A stretch of 64,000 nt of DNA from Margaritifera margaritifera (lineage: Eukaryota; Mollusca; Bivalvia; Unionida; Margaritiferidae). The notes beneath the pieces are model-generated. The model did not search any database, was not told the DNA's origin, and saw nothing but the letters and a program-made list of their open reading frames with translations. Position 1 is the stretch's first letter. The number at the start of each line of letters is the position of its first letter. The position numbers were made by a program, and so were the translations under genes. The stretch is from NCBI GenBank assembly GCA_029931535.1, contig JAQPZY010001332.1, forward strand, positions 682,001 through 746,000, in the 5' to 3' direction. Below are positions 1 to 11,329 of this stretch, piece after piece.

Positions 1-566
1 GTCCGGCAAGCAGAGTTGGGTTTGACATTACATGGCAGTTGTAATGTTGTTCTTAAACACAGCAAATATGTGTAGAACAAGGGATACAACTCTCGCCAAC
101 TTTGTGCTTCATAACATAGATTTAAGGGTGACTTTTTAAAAAATATTGTACATAAACCAATTTATTTTATTTTCAAGTGTCATGAATGAAACAAGAACCA
201 GTCAGCTGTCTAAACATTTAAAAGATATGTTTAAACACATTATAATGAGATTTAATAATGTCAGTGCAATAAATGATTACGAAAGAACATAGTATGAAGC
301 TTTATAGGAGATGCAGAGGCAACCACCACAATACCCAAGATATCATCACAGAATATCAGGATACAAGACTATTGGATGATAACCAGGACAGTCAAGTTAT
401 TTCCCCAGTGTCTCAAGAAAGTCGAGAATAAATGGACTAATAACCACAATAAGAAAGTCGCGAATCAACAATCACCAGATTTGCTGCACTTACTATTAAG
501 ACTAAAGACAGAAATAGAGAAGAAATATATTTAGAATAAACAAACAAAACAAAACACACAAACACA

Positions 567-570
<4 letters not shown>

Positions 571-602
<32 letters not shown>
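571..602. repeat. (CA)n microsatellite
   Basis: Sixteen CA dinucleotides, preceded by an imperfect A/C-rich lead-in from about 541. Confidence 0.95.
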
Positions 603-605
<3 letters not shown>

Positions 606-769
606 CCAAAACAAACCCCAAATAAAACATTAGAAGACAGTTATTACAACAACAGACTGATAACTGGCAATGTAAACATGGACTGTTCTTCTTTAGAAAA
701 ATGTATTTTAACACTGAAAACGTTGGACAGGCTCATTGAAGGCGATAAATAAATTATTTTAAATACCAG

Positions 770-951
770 TATAAAAAGATAAAGTGCTTTACCTTATAAT
801 AAAATATACAACAAATAATTTGAATGATCTTGTGCGATTTCTGAATATCGCAAGGGACCAACAAAATCTATTAAATGTAGACATTTCCGCCAGGTTCATT
901 ATTAGAAATCTAAATATTATTAAAGAAGTTTGTGAAAAATCAGGATGGTAA
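770..951 (+). pseudogene. Short coding-like stretch, unknown
   Basis: An open stretch without its own ATG ends at TAA about 951. Its composition is protein-like: alternating hydrophobic and charged residues with few low-complexity runs. Together with another coding-like piece at about 1640-1756, it may be the left part of the Polinton-like fossil that follows. I do not recognise the family. Confidence 0.2.
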
Positions 952-1463
952 TACCCGTGCTTTCCTATTCAGGTATCTTGCTATCATATCATGTAATTCG
1001 TGTAATTTGTTTTAGCTATACTTACTAAATTGTTAAATAGATTGCAATTTTAAACTGAATCTGAATTGCTAATAAATGACACAAATGTAAATTACTCTAT
1101 TTCTTGTATTCATATTGTGTATCAGTACACTGATAACATATACTTTTTATCCTGCGCCTGAAAGTACCGGAATATAGTGATTGCGTCTGTTCGTCCGTCC
1201 GTAGACAATGTGGTTTCCACAACGTAACTTCAGTTTGCTGTAGTCTTCTTTTAGTTATCAAACCTCATATGTGACTTGCCCATGGATAGACGCAAAAGCC
1301 TGTCGATTTTGGCGCTGCTGGTTCTAAGGTCACTGGACGAATTTTACCTTTTGTAATAACTTCTGATGGCTATTTCTGTTCATGCTACCTTTCCACAGAA
1401 ACATATACAAACAATATTGCTATCTTTGTTCTTCCTGTCCATCAAAATACACAATTTGTAGTG

Positions 1464-1465
<2 letters not shown>

Positions 1466-1535
<70 letters not shown>
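1466..1535. repeat. (TA)n microsatellite
   Basis: About 35 uninterrupted TA dinucleotides. It creates spurious Tyr-Ile readings on the minus strand. Confidence 0.97.
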
Positions 1536-1540
<5 letters not shown>

Positions 1541-1960
1541 TATTGTTAGTTAAATAAATCAATGATGGATGCTTATATCATTGATCAACCTATTCCAAAA
1601 CAAATTAGACTTTTTTTCTTACAGGTCCAATTAATACATGTACGTTTCTCGACTCAAAAGGAACCAAGACGTATGAATAAGGAAAATGTAAGTAGAATTA
1701 TCATTGAAAGACTTAGAGATTTCTTTAAAAGAAATGCAGATGAGTATTTATTATAAAAATCAAGATTTGTCTGAAATTTTCAATGAAATTAAAATGTATT
1801 TAATTAAAATTTTCATTTGTTTAATTGCACAACTTGTTATGTTAAAGTACAGCTACATTTTAAAAACAGACTTTTGAAACAACATATTAAAGAAAATCAA
1901 CAATCTGAGTACAGATTTTTTTAAATACACAACCAGACCCATACCACCAGCAACAAAAAC

Positions 1961-2508
1961 GAGCTAGAACAAATAAATAGAAACTGCATTACATTTCAGA
2001 CATGGAAATTAATTTTTGCTGACGAAATTTTGAGTCGACTCCGTTCGCGTCTCTGTGAAGTTATTTCCCCTTACTTCCTTGACAACAATGATAAAGCCGC
2101 TGTAATATTAATCTGGTATTAACGAAGGAAAAGAAAATTTTCTTTTTATTATATACCAAACTGCTCCAGAATCGAAGCTTTGAAGATTAAACTCACTCTT
2201 CACTCCACCCCCTTTTTGTAAGTTCACTTCACTTTCATAGGCTGATCATATAAATATCAGTAACTTAAGAGAGCGGTAGGATTGGGATGACATAATCTGT
2301 CACAGTAAATTACATTTGTGACATTTTGCAAACTACTTTATCATATCTAACCACAAAGCAAGTCTGATTCAGTAATGCATCATAGCGGGTTTATCATTGT
2401 TGTCAAGGAAGTAAGGGGAAATAACTTCATAGAGACGCAAACGGCGTCGAGTCAAATTTCTACAGCAAAATATAATGCAGTTTTTGTTTATTTATTTGTT
2501 CGAGCTCA
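1961..2508. mobile_element. Foldback/MITE-like element with ~130-140 bp inverted arms
   Basis: The left arm at 1961-2104 is an imperfect inverted copy of the right arm at about 2380-2508. Both carry GAGCT(A/C)GAACAAATAAATA-type ends, and an internal core, GAAGTTATTTCCCCTTACTT, is identical in the two arms. The ~275-bp centre has no coding content. The shape is that of a non-autonomous DNA transposon. It sits directly left of the DNA polymerase fragment and might alternatively be a rearranged terminal repeat of that element. Confidence 0.7.
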
Positions 2509-2758
2509 CAAAGTGCTCATTTTTTTGCTGCGGGTATAACTTCTGTAGGCCCACACTGTAGCGTACTAATGGGGGGGGGGGGGGGGAGAGGGCGGTTGCC
2601 CCAGGCGCCAGAGGTCTTGGGGCGCCAAAAGAGCTGATACAAATTCGGGCCTCGTATTTTGGCCCTTTGAGCCATCATCGTCACCCCGGGCACCATAAAT
2701 GTTCGAGAAAGAGGGTCTTCGAATTGATGAAAAATTCTGTATTCGCGAAACAAATTAA

Positions 2759-3169
2759 AAATTTGAGAAAATATGCTCGAACAAATCTAAATATTTCAAA
2801 TATCACAAAGATCTTTCGTTTGCTAGGAGAATGATCATAGGTGACAACTTAGTATTGGTAAGTATGAATAGCAAGAAAATCAAATCAACAAAATTAATTT
2901 ACGGTGGATTTACAATATTAGAATCATCCAAATGGTTGATGCACGAATTTTATTACAAGTTGAGAAACGAATACGGTGATAGAATTAGACCATTATCGAC
3001 TGATACTGATTCATTGTGCATCGTTGTCGAAACAGAAAACTGTTACAGCCATGTGAAAGATTATATAAAGTTCTATGACACTAGCAATTATCCAACAGAG
3101 AACAAATTTGGTACGTTCTTTCGCAAATACATTACCTTATTGACAGATGAACACAGTCATCAGTTATAA
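2759..3169 (+). pseudogene. Protein-primed family B DNA polymerase fragment (Polinton/Maverick-like)
   Basis: The open frame runs from a TAA at 2756-2758 to TAA at 3167-3169, with no start of its own. Seen: a GGF..LE.SK..M..F.Y block followed about 30 residues later by TDTDS, the metal-binding motif C of family B polymerases. After it comes an acidic segment rich in aromatic residues, the usual continuation in Polinton and related polymerases. Only about 135 of the expected 1,000 or more residues remain; exonuclease and finger domains are absent. Related linear viruses and plasmids use similar enzymes, but the capsid-like remnants nearby on the other strand favour a Polinton/adintovirus-type element. 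It is a fossil with no intact gene. Confidence 0.72.
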
Positions 3170-3689
3170 ATAACATATTGGTTCCTTGGTACGTATCAAT
3201 CAATAACTCTAGTAACTTCTCTCAATTTTTTTCGGGATCTATCAAGGTCAACTTTTTATCTTTGAGGCACCCCTTTGCATTGTTAGTCTTGTTATACATC
3301 GTTATATTCGTCCGCGATCAGATTGAGTGAAACAATGTTTCCCCACAATTATTCACGCCACAGATTATCGTGTCATGAGAGTAAATAAAGTTTTTTTTTT
3401 CTTTCTCTTCTTTCTGTTGTGGTATGCGCCAAGGCTTTGCTCTTGTAAGCGCCATTCTTTCAAATACATTTATCCCTAGGATAAAGCTACGCTATTTATT
3501 TCTGCCTAAAACATAATTGATTTGAATTAATTGCTTTGAATATTTGCTTTTTGTGAGCATTAATATTTTCTTTTCTATTGATTTGAAAGTGGATATCTGT
3601 TGTACATTAGCTAGTTTAAGATCGCTACCATGCACTTTATTATCATGTGTACTTCTCATATCAAGCCAGATACAACCAATGTTAGTGTA

Positions 3690-4540
3690 AAACCATATTA
3701 AAACTTACGTTACCAACTTCTTGTTGTTCATCATAGAAATAATTAGTGCCTGTTATCCCTTTTGAAAACCATGAGAACAAACATTTTTTCTCACCGAGAT
3801 CTTTTCTACTGCTCAGTTGTAAAACCTTTCAGGGTCACTTTCTCAACTCTTTTTGCACAGTATTATAAAACACCCTTTAAACTCATCCTGGCAGAATTAA
3901 GTGTGAAGTTAAAAAACATCATATTAGCTGTTACGCAGATGATTCTAACTCTCATGCTGTAGTCGTAGAAGAAAGCAATTCCATTTCTGTACTTATCATT
4001 AATCGATTCCGCAATTGATTCATAGGTAATCTTATTGTTCTATATGCAAATGTTTTCCAGTTCATAGTGTTGATTTCCTCCTTCTATGACTTAAACCGAT
4101 GTTGCAAGTGTAATGTTAAATCTAAACCCTGCTGAAGACCACAAGGATACATCGGACAATAATCTGTGAGTATATGAAGGTCACGTGGTATCCTAAATAT
4201 GTTCCATATACCACAAACTGTACAGCTTCAGTAAAAGTATTTTGTGCATTACCTGCCCCTGATCTCCACTTTCTTAATTTATCATTCATGATGCTTTGTT
4301 CAATCTTGTTGGTTCTAACACAAACAGGTAACGACAAATATTTTCTATGTTATGAAAATGTTGTAGTCACTAAATTTGAAACGATAATGGCTTTAGTATG
4401 ATATAGTGACGTGTTTTACAAGCATTCTATACACATTGTTGACTACTGCATTGTTAGCATCTCATTTCACCTGCATATCAAACGGCACGAAGAACCTACC
4501 AGGTACAGTTAGTATATCTGGAGCTAACTTTGGTACTGCT
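3690..4540 (-). pseudogene. Decayed Polinton-type major capsid protein gene (double jelly-roll)
   Basis: Reading the minus strand in shifting frames gives several blocks in the order expected for a Polinton major capsid protein. These are a VPG...FDM segment followed by a NAVVNNV block (about 4,420-4,540), an IP.DL.IL.D..P...CGL block (about 4,097-4,190), an acidic-aromatic block (about 3,945-4,050), a SARMSLKG block (about 3,868-3,912), and a FYD...VSF block (about 3,690-3,745). Many stops and frameshifts separate them. The family assignment rests on block order and spacing judged by eye. The gene is antisense to the polymerase fragment, and mixed orientation is normal in these elements. Confidence 0.55.
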
Positions 4541-4752
4541 GTCTGTAAAGTTTGTTAGTGCTTAATGATGCTCGGGACATATGTAATACAATGATATATT
4601 TGACTGAGGTATTTAACAGCTGGCGGTGTTTTGTTTCCTGCTTGTTAAGAGTTAGGTATTTACCGTACGATGCCATTTATTGTGCCAAAAGAAAGGAAAC
4701 AAATACAACAAAAACAACCTATGGTCTTCCTTTTATAAAAACTTGAAAGCAC

Positions 4753-4783
<31 letters not shown>

Positions 4784-4796
4784 AAACACACACACA
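4753..4796. repeat. (AC)n microsatellite
   Basis: AC dinucleotides with one interruption (CGTAAA) near 4,782. Confidence 0.93.
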
Positions 4797-5029
4797 TGAC
4801 AAGTGCACTGAATACGTATTCGTATTGGCTTGATCATCAACAAGATGGTAGAAATCTTTCAGTTTTTTTTCTGCATCGGGGTTTCAAATTTTACATTATC
4901 ACTATAAGCAGACGCGTAAAAACCTTTTTATTTCTATTTTTCATTCAAGTAGTCAAGTATATTTGATGTGATTAATGAACTCTTCTTTTTGTCTCTGGTA
5001 CAATTTTATGGTATGTCGTGTCCAATTCC

Positions 5030-5960
5030 TTCTTCATCAGTTCCATTAGATCAACTAACTTGAACATATAGTCGATTCCTGTACATGCTAGACCATTAGC
5101 TCTTACCCCTTATCATAACTGCTGCTGTGCCCTTCCATAGAGATGATTGGCTATTTATTGTGATGTATTTGTGAGTAACAAATATTGATACCGCTGCCAT
5201 TTTGTTTACACGCTGAACTGGAATGGTTAGGTTATTTTTATCCATTTCATTCTATTTTTTAAAAAGATTTTTCTCTTCCAGATAGTATTTACGTCTTTCT
5301 TGTACGCTGTCAGTTATATCTTTAGATAGTTTGTTATTATTAAATGAGTAAACAACACGTTCGTTGTTTGGCTCTTATATAATAAAGAAACCCATTTTTG
5401 TCCTTAGGATAAGATCTTAAATTATTTACATTCAAGTTGATAAAAATAGCGTATAATCCTGATCTATGTATTTCTGTGACATATTGCTGCAAAGCATCTA
5501 TTGTGTGTAACTTTCAATCAGCAAAACGTGATGGCGGATAGTTGAAATCATAACTGTTAACCAATGTCTATGGTGATGTTTCAACTTGAAAAATATCCAA
5601 CAACCCTTTTATTTCTTGAATATCATTATCGGGTTTAATAATTACAATTTTATCTATTTGATACTAGTATTCAATTAATGTAATACCATCCAGGTACTTC
5701 TGACTCGGAACAATGCCAAAAACCTAAAAAAATGTTCAACCTGGGACTAGTTTTATCCCCTCCAACTCCTGTTTTATTTATCTTTTTTATTTTTCACTGT
5801 TGTCATTCTATCAAACAACGCAATATTACTTACTCCCATTTCCGTATTCATTTCTTTTTGAATGCCTCTATGTTTTCATATACTTCGGATTTAACTGCAC
5901 CACTGCTACCACTTAATGCGGGAGTCACATGTGCTGAAAAATGGCGTTAAAACCAGCAGA
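5030..5960 (-). pseudogene. Second decayed late gene upstream of the capsid-like remnant
   Basis: Minus-strand open pieces at about 5,830-5,960, 5,540-5,720, 5,350-5,540 and 5,180-5,350 form a plausible single protein broken by stops and frameshifts. One piece has an IVIIKPDND..EI.GLL block and another an IDALQQYV.EIHRSGLYA block. It lies just upstream of the capsid-like gene in the same orientation. A minor capsid or penton-like protein would fit that position in a Polinton, but this is inference from context only. Confidence 0.35.
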
Positions 5961-6029
5961 CCGAACTAAACCTTTTTCCAAATCTTTCACAGTTTTTTCT
6001 CATTCGTTTCATTCTATTGTCCATTTGGT

Positions 6030-6092
6030 CAATACTACCTAGCTCCACATCAATACTACCTAGCTCCACATCAATACTACCTAGCTCCACAT
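6030..6092. repeat. 21-bp tandem repeat, 3 copies
   Basis: Three near-perfect copies of a 21-bp unit containing CTACCTAGCTCCACATCAAT. They lie only ~60 bp before the larger 39-bp array. Confidence 0.9.
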
Positions 6093-6149
6093 CAATACTT
6101 TTTTAACCTAGTCCTCTATCAGCATATTCTTCGTTATCTGTTTTAGATT

Positions 6150-6613
6150 GCTCAAGCTCAGTGTGCAATCTGTGGTAAACGTGGTGATGCTCAAGCTCAG
6201 TGTGCAATCTGTGGTAAACGTGGTGATGCTCAAGCTCAGTGTGCAATCTGTGGTAAACGTGGTGATGCTCAAGCTCAGTGTGCAATCTGTGGTAAACGTG
6301 GTGATGCTCAAGCTCAGTGTGCAATCTGTGGTAAACGTGGTGATGCTCAACCTCAGTGTGCAATCTGGTAAACGTGGTGATGCTCAAGCTCAGTGTGCAA
6401 TCTGTGGTAAACGTGGTGATGCTCAAGCTCAGTGTGCAATCTGTGGTAAACGTGGTGATGCTCAAGCTCAGTGTGCAATCTGTGGTAAACGTGGTGATGC
6501 TCAAGCTCAGTGTGCAATCTGTGGTAAACGTGGTGATGCTCAACCTCAGTGTGCAATCTGAGGTAAACGTGGTGATGCTAAACCTCAGTGTGTGCAATCT
6601 GTGGTAAACGTGG
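6150..6613. repeat. 39-bp minisatellite, about 12 copies
   Basis: Tandem units of 39 bp, with the core AGTGTGCAATCTGTGGTAAA. One unit is 3 bp short (around 6,353-6,372) and the last has an extra TG. Because 39 is divisible by three, several frames on both strands stay open. One + frame reads a 13-residue unit containing CAICGKRGD. The units are nearly identical, so the expansion is recent. It interrupts the minus-strand late-gene-like sequence, whose reading runs into the array at 6,613. No spacers, so it is not a CRISPR array. Confidence 0.95.
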
Positions 6614-7256
6614 TGAATGAAACATCGTTTATCGTGTTGATCTTAATACTCAAATCTATGATATATAAATCGTATGTTTTTTTAATTGATCCTATCGTGT
6701 TTTCATTTACATTAATTTTGTTTTTAATGTCCTCTGTCTTTTTGATTATCTCTGTTAAATCATTAATTTTCTGAAACGCTGAAAGCGTATTAATATTGGC
6801 AGTTATCATGTTGTTCATATCAGTAAATTTTGTGCCAAATCGTTCACTAGCTTTTTCATTTCTTGATCATTCTCTTGGGTTTCATTATTCACATCTCTAT
6901 AATTGTTCTAGCTAAGATTGTAAAATATTATAGTCTTCCAGAGAAATTTGTATTTTCTTAACGTCACTCTCCAGGACATATATCTGACACTGATTCGGAA
7001 ATTTTAGAAGCTCTAGCATTTACAAAGATTGCATAGGTCTTACTCAGTCGTTTCTCGTTCATGTTTTTTTTTAACCGGTTACCGCTTTGTTCGATCTATC
7101 CACAATAGGTATGTTGACTTCCCGTTTGTAATCTTCCAATTCTGCAGAAATGGTGCTATTCACCTTTGGTGATACATCGTATTTGCTATTTCTATGGGGT
7201 TTTTGTTTGTTTGTTTTAATCCTAATTCTTTTTCTAGCTGTGACGTATCCATTTCT
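6614..7256 (-). pseudogene. Decayed coiled-coil protein gene, Polinton-associated
   Basis: On the minus strand a possible start near 7,250 (MDTSQLEKELG) leads into an open stretch that is frameshifted near 7,180. The last 70 residues before the minisatellite (6,818-6,614) are rich in K, I, N, E and D with heptad-like spacing, suggesting a coiled coil. The orientation matches the capsid-like remnants downstream. Several stops lie between. I do not recognise the family; a structural or late protein of the same element is a guess from position. Confidence 0.3.
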
Positions 7257-7274
7257 TTGCTATTCAAATAAGCG

Positions 7275-8215
7275 AGAGAAAAAAAATGTCTGAGGAGAGG
7301 AGATTTTGAAATGAGAGAATTTGATAATCCTGCATGTGAAGATGATGGTGTGGTAGATACAAGTTGATGATACGGTAAATCTTCCTAGCGGTTTTGCAGA
7401 TCAAGGTCTAGGACGTCTTGAAGATGTTGCTCCAAGCGAAGGTACTAGTATTTCACGCCATATTCATGATCTGTACAAAGAGGACACAAAGGAAGGTCTT
7501 GGCACGAATTAATTAGAGTGTAGCTTGGAGAAAAAACAAAAAAAAAAAACAAAAAAAAAAAAAACCCAGCATTAGAATACCAAAAATTCCACTCTTTTAA
7601 GAAAAACTACATGGACAGTTACTTCAATTTTCGAACGAGGCAACATCAAATGTTTGCTAGTACCCAGCAATATAGCAAGTAAAACTGGAAGGAACATGTT
7701 ACTCGGACTAGTTTTGCACAAAAAATACGGGGATATTTTGGCACTTCCTGGTAACTCTATGCATCAAGGCTCCACAGTCAGTCGGTCACAAATACACAAC
7801 CGAAATAAAACAGCCGCTTGAACCTCCTGTCGTGTAGAGTCAACACATTCAAGTCCATGAAGAAAAAGAGATGCAATAATAGACACAAATGAGCCGTTTG
7901 ATCAACTGGTAAGAGAAGTAGCGACTATAATTGATGATTACCAGGGAAGAATCCAAAGCGGAGAACCCATCTGCAGTGAAAAGAATATACACTACAGAAG
8001 AAGAAAGAAAACTAACAGGCAATGTAAATACTTTAGAAGCTGTCAAATCAAAAACAGAATCTATGAAATCTGATGTTGAAACGTATGACAAACAGATAGC
8101 CGAATTACAAAAAGACAACAGCAAAGAACTAGTGCCAAACAAAAAAGCTGTATTGCAAGATCATTTAGATACTACTGACAGGACAAAAATGCATTTATTT
8201 ACACATCTAACATAG
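7275..8215 (+). pseudogene. Decayed plus-strand gene with C-terminal coiled coil
   Basis: Divergent from the minus-strand late-gene block. An acidic reading at about 7,300-7,510 is broken once. A further reading starts near 7,880, changes frame around 7,975 and continues open to TAG at 8,213-8,215. The last 80 residues are highly charged (E, K, D) with leucine and valine spacing typical of a coiled coil. An A-rich tract (7,536-7,564) and stops separate the parts. It may be another gene of the Polinton-like fossil. Function unknown. Confidence 0.3.
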
Positions 8216-9065
8216 CTGGAACGTAAATTTAAACAAAAATACAAATACATATCACTGTATTAATTACAAATGACTTTACATTAATGCGATGTCCCAATTC
8301 CAAATTGCTGAGAGAATTTCAGTTAATGTTTCCACATTTAGACTCATTTGCTGTCCACTTTCATTTGTATTGCAAGAACTTTATTAACTGATCAAAATTG
8401 TAAAATTGTAAAGGTATTTTGTAGTTGATGAAAATGATAAGACTGAAACTAACACTACAGCCATTAAGTCTTTTTGACTTATAAATAATCCCTACATTTT
8501 ACAACGCAAATATGAGAATTACTGGTAAACTACCAAAATGCTCCCTTAAACTTTGTCTGTGTTGAGTAGTGTAACCAGTCATTTCAAATTAGCGAGCCAC
8601 TAGAAGAGTATATTAAAAACTGAGATAATGATAAACATGCAGCTAAGTATGAAACCAAGAATGTACTTCTACTTCGCTGGATAATAATGCAGACATCAAG
8701 TATGCTTACTTGTTTGCTATGGCTTTGCCATAACTGCATTTTTGTTTCCCGTTTGTTACCGAACTGCTCACTTTGCTTTGTAGGAGCGAAATATTGCCGC
8801 CTACCTCTTGAACATGAATATCTACTTCCTTTTCCGAAAAGATTGCTTTTCTTCCACGTCCCTAAGCAGTGTTTACATCATCCATGATGATGATCACATT
8901 TAGCTACGGACATGCGCAGAGAACATGTATTTGTGCGTGTTTCCGGTACTTACAAATGCGCACCTGTACTTATGTTAAAAATCATTTTCGGACACTTTTA
9001 TGAAACGTAACTTACGTAAATTACCAACGACCACGTAGGTAAACCTAAGTAGCTAAAACCACGAC
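8216..9065. other. No gene recognised
   Basis: AT-rich sequence with scattered stops in all frames. A 66-codon open stretch at 8,687-8,887 is cysteine- and leucine-rich but has no supporting context. Confidence 0.4.
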
Positions 9066-9069
9066 TTAC

Positions 9070-9830
9070 CTAGTTTCAAACACTTGGTCCCTTTACTTTC
9101 TTTATATGCATGACTTGCTAAGGTCAATCTAATATATGCCTTGGTTGTAATTTAAACTAAGTAAAATTCTTCGTAAAAATGCGTTAACATGTGTTTTTGC
9201 AACACTGAAATTGTACATGCTCACTGGAGCACGTACGTTGTCAAATCTTCAGTTTCGGACCTAGGTAAATCTTGCATGCCAGTCTGCAATCCCATAATGC
9301 CTACATAAAAGTGGTCGTTTAGCCTGGTACCCTTGGCCTTCCTTGAATCTCCGCACACAAGAGCATTATGGGAATTCAGAGTCTCAGGCTAGTGACCTTT
9401 AGTTTGACCCGACGCATATTTATGTCTCACAGGAATAGTGAGATGGTCTAAATGTAAAACAGTTTGTAAGGAGCGTGGAGAATCAGAAGTAATTGTTGTG
9501 ATACTTCAAACTTCATAAGTTCCGGTATTTTTCAAAACTGATCACTGCCGTCTAGGCATTATGGGACTGCGGACTACATGCAATATTTACTTATCTCCGA
9601 AATTAAAGAGCTTGACAACATGCAAAAGTACACACCTCCGAAACTGAAGATTTGACAACGGAAGGGATCCAATAAGCATGGGCAATTTTACGTACAGAAA
9701 AAAAAAAAAAAAAAAAAAAAAAATAACGAAGAATTTTACTCAGTTTAAATTACAAAGACATATATTAGATTGACCTTAGCAAGGCATGAAAATAAACAAA
9801 GTAATGGGGCCGAGTGTTTGGAACTATTTT
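9070..9830. mobile_element. Large foldback element with ~250-bp inverted arms
   Basis: The left arm (about 9,070-9,305) and right arm (about 9,545-9,830) are inverted copies of each other. Shared blocks include AAGGTCAATCTAATATATG, GTCAAATCTTCAGTTTCGGA and CCCATAATGCCTA. The two arms differ by small indels and by a poly(A) run at 9,699-9,722 in the right arm. The centre (~240 bp) is non-coding. This is a non-autonomous, strongly hairpin-forming element. Confidence 0.85.
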
Positions 9831-9975
9831 GTTACTCTTAACGTACAGACGTGTCCTCCGAGCTGGTTGGCGTAGGGATAATATCCAAAATTGGATAGTA
9901 AATCGCCAGATACCAGAGGCGCTGACTTAGCGGCGAGGGTGCAGAGTGGTGATACCCCCATGCCCATTGCAATCG

Positions 9976-10296
9976 GAATGACCTCGACTTTATTCCGAGA
10001 CAAAAATATGCCTTGAATGTATGTCAGCGCAGTCATTTACAGAAAATTCATACATTTTATTCGCCTGAAATTTATCCACAAAAGAAAACCTCAATCTATT
10101 CGGATTACCTCGGCTATTTTTACGATTGGATTGGTTGTAGAAATTGACCGAGAAATTACGAATGATAACGTAGTTCGCTGAATTCGCAACTTCTCTGTCA
10201 ATCCTTGTTTCGTAAATAGCCGAGATGATGCGAATGAAGCAATCGGCATACATTCAAGGTGTCATCTGTAGGATTGACCTCGACGTTGCGAATGAT
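9976..10296 (+). repeat. ~320-bp palindromic repeat, copy 1
   Basis: This matches 12,945-13,262 in the same orientation with scattered substitutions. Shared blocks include GAGACAAAAATATGCC and TCTGTCAATCCTTGTTT. The copy is itself an imperfect palindrome: 10,009-10,024 pairs with 10,248-10,264, and a block around 10,090-10,135 pairs with 10,200-10,245. It is probably a MITE family. This copy is closer to palindromic than copy 2. Confidence 0.8.
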
Positions 10297-10299
10297 CAA

Positions 10300-11325
10300 A
10301 CTTGTAAGTTTCTGGCGAACGAACATCTGGCTAAATGTGCGAAGAATTGATTCCTACAAAATGATAGGTGTTGAATATAATACTCAACGACGTTCCAACA
10401 ATCAATGAAACACATCCACTTTTAATTTTGTATGCAACTTTGTAATGAAAAATGAACGAAATAATTCGATTTCAATAGCCTGAAACTATTGCTGTTAGTG
10501 AATGTGACGTCATTGAAGTTATGACGTAATAACAACCACGGGCTTGAAGGCATTTCAAAATGGCTATTGTTTACATCCGATGTTGTTTTCAAGCATGCGA
10601 TGGAAAAAGCCGACGATATTCCAATTGCGTGTCTTCCTTGTCTTCCGGTAGAACGGATTATGTCATTTCTAGGTAGAAGACGGAAAATCAAGTGAAAACT
10701 GGTATGGTATGATAGCTTGAAAATTTAAGCTTGTTTTGTGAGTCTTTTTGCAAACACGATACTTAGACATACAGGTATCTATCGTAGTCACCAGTGAAAA
10801 CTGTTTGACCGACTCAAATCATAGGCAATCGAAGTTAGCAAAGTAAGTGAGCAAGTTCTGAAAAGTTAAGAGGAAAGTGACGCTGTCTGTAGACTGTGTA
10901 GTAATTTCTTTGGAAACTTTTGTGACTCGTGCTCCTACACAATGGGTATAAACTCGGTAGATACATTCCCCATCGATCTCGTACAGTTACACGGGTATGC
11001 AGAATAACAGAAACTAACCGGGTCGAACCGCAAAACTAGCCGAAACGAAAGATACTACTATGTTCAAATGCATGATAATAATTTATAATCATTTTTATGT
11101 TGTAGTATAATAGACATGCCTAAAACGTAAGAAATTCATTGAAGCATCTGACATAAATCATAAAGCCTTGATGAAGTGTATAAAATGAAAAGTTTGAATT
11201 TGATTAAAGCAGGGGTGGGGGTACCAACTTACAGTTAAACTGTTCAAAGTTGGGACACCAATCCTTGTTGGCCATGTTATAGAGGTTATTAACAAAACAC
11301 TCGTCTAATATTTTTCCTGATTGTT
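10300..11325. other. No gene recognised
   Basis: Sequence between the first palindromic repeat and the LINE remnant. A 10,560-10,690 stretch is less AT-rich and has a short cysteine-containing reading, but nothing long enough to assign. Confidence 0.35.
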
Positions 11326-11329
11326 TGAA

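Larger units (their letters stand above)
1..1465. other. Intergenic, no gene recognised
   Basis: AT-rich sequence. 181-470 on + carries a weakly coding-like, broken reading. 1140-1340 resembles the head of dispersed molluscan repeats with GTCCGTCCGT wording. Apart from the CA microsatellite and the short open stretch at 770-951, nothing is assignable. Confidence 0.4.
700..8215. mobile_element. Polinton/Maverick-like fossil region (approximate limits)
   Basis: The region groups a family B polymerase fragment, a capsid-like remnant and further decayed genes on both strands. No terminal inverted repeats or 6-bp target duplication could be placed, and no integrase, packaging ATPase or protease was recognised, so the limits are estimates. 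Later insertions (foldback element, microsatellites, minisatellite) broke it up. It is heavily mutated throughout. Confidence 0.5.

Noticed and set aside
1380..1562. Open frame with repeated Tyr-Ile
   Set aside because: Translation of a TA microsatellite; likewise the frame at 20,941-21,165.
6103..6597. Long open frames on both strands (up to 164 codons)
   Set aside because: They arise from a repeat unit of 39 bp (a multiple of three) that lacks stops in several frames.
6150..6613. CRISPR-like regular repeat
   Set aside because: Units are contiguous with no unique spacers, and the genome is eukaryotic; it is a minisatellite.
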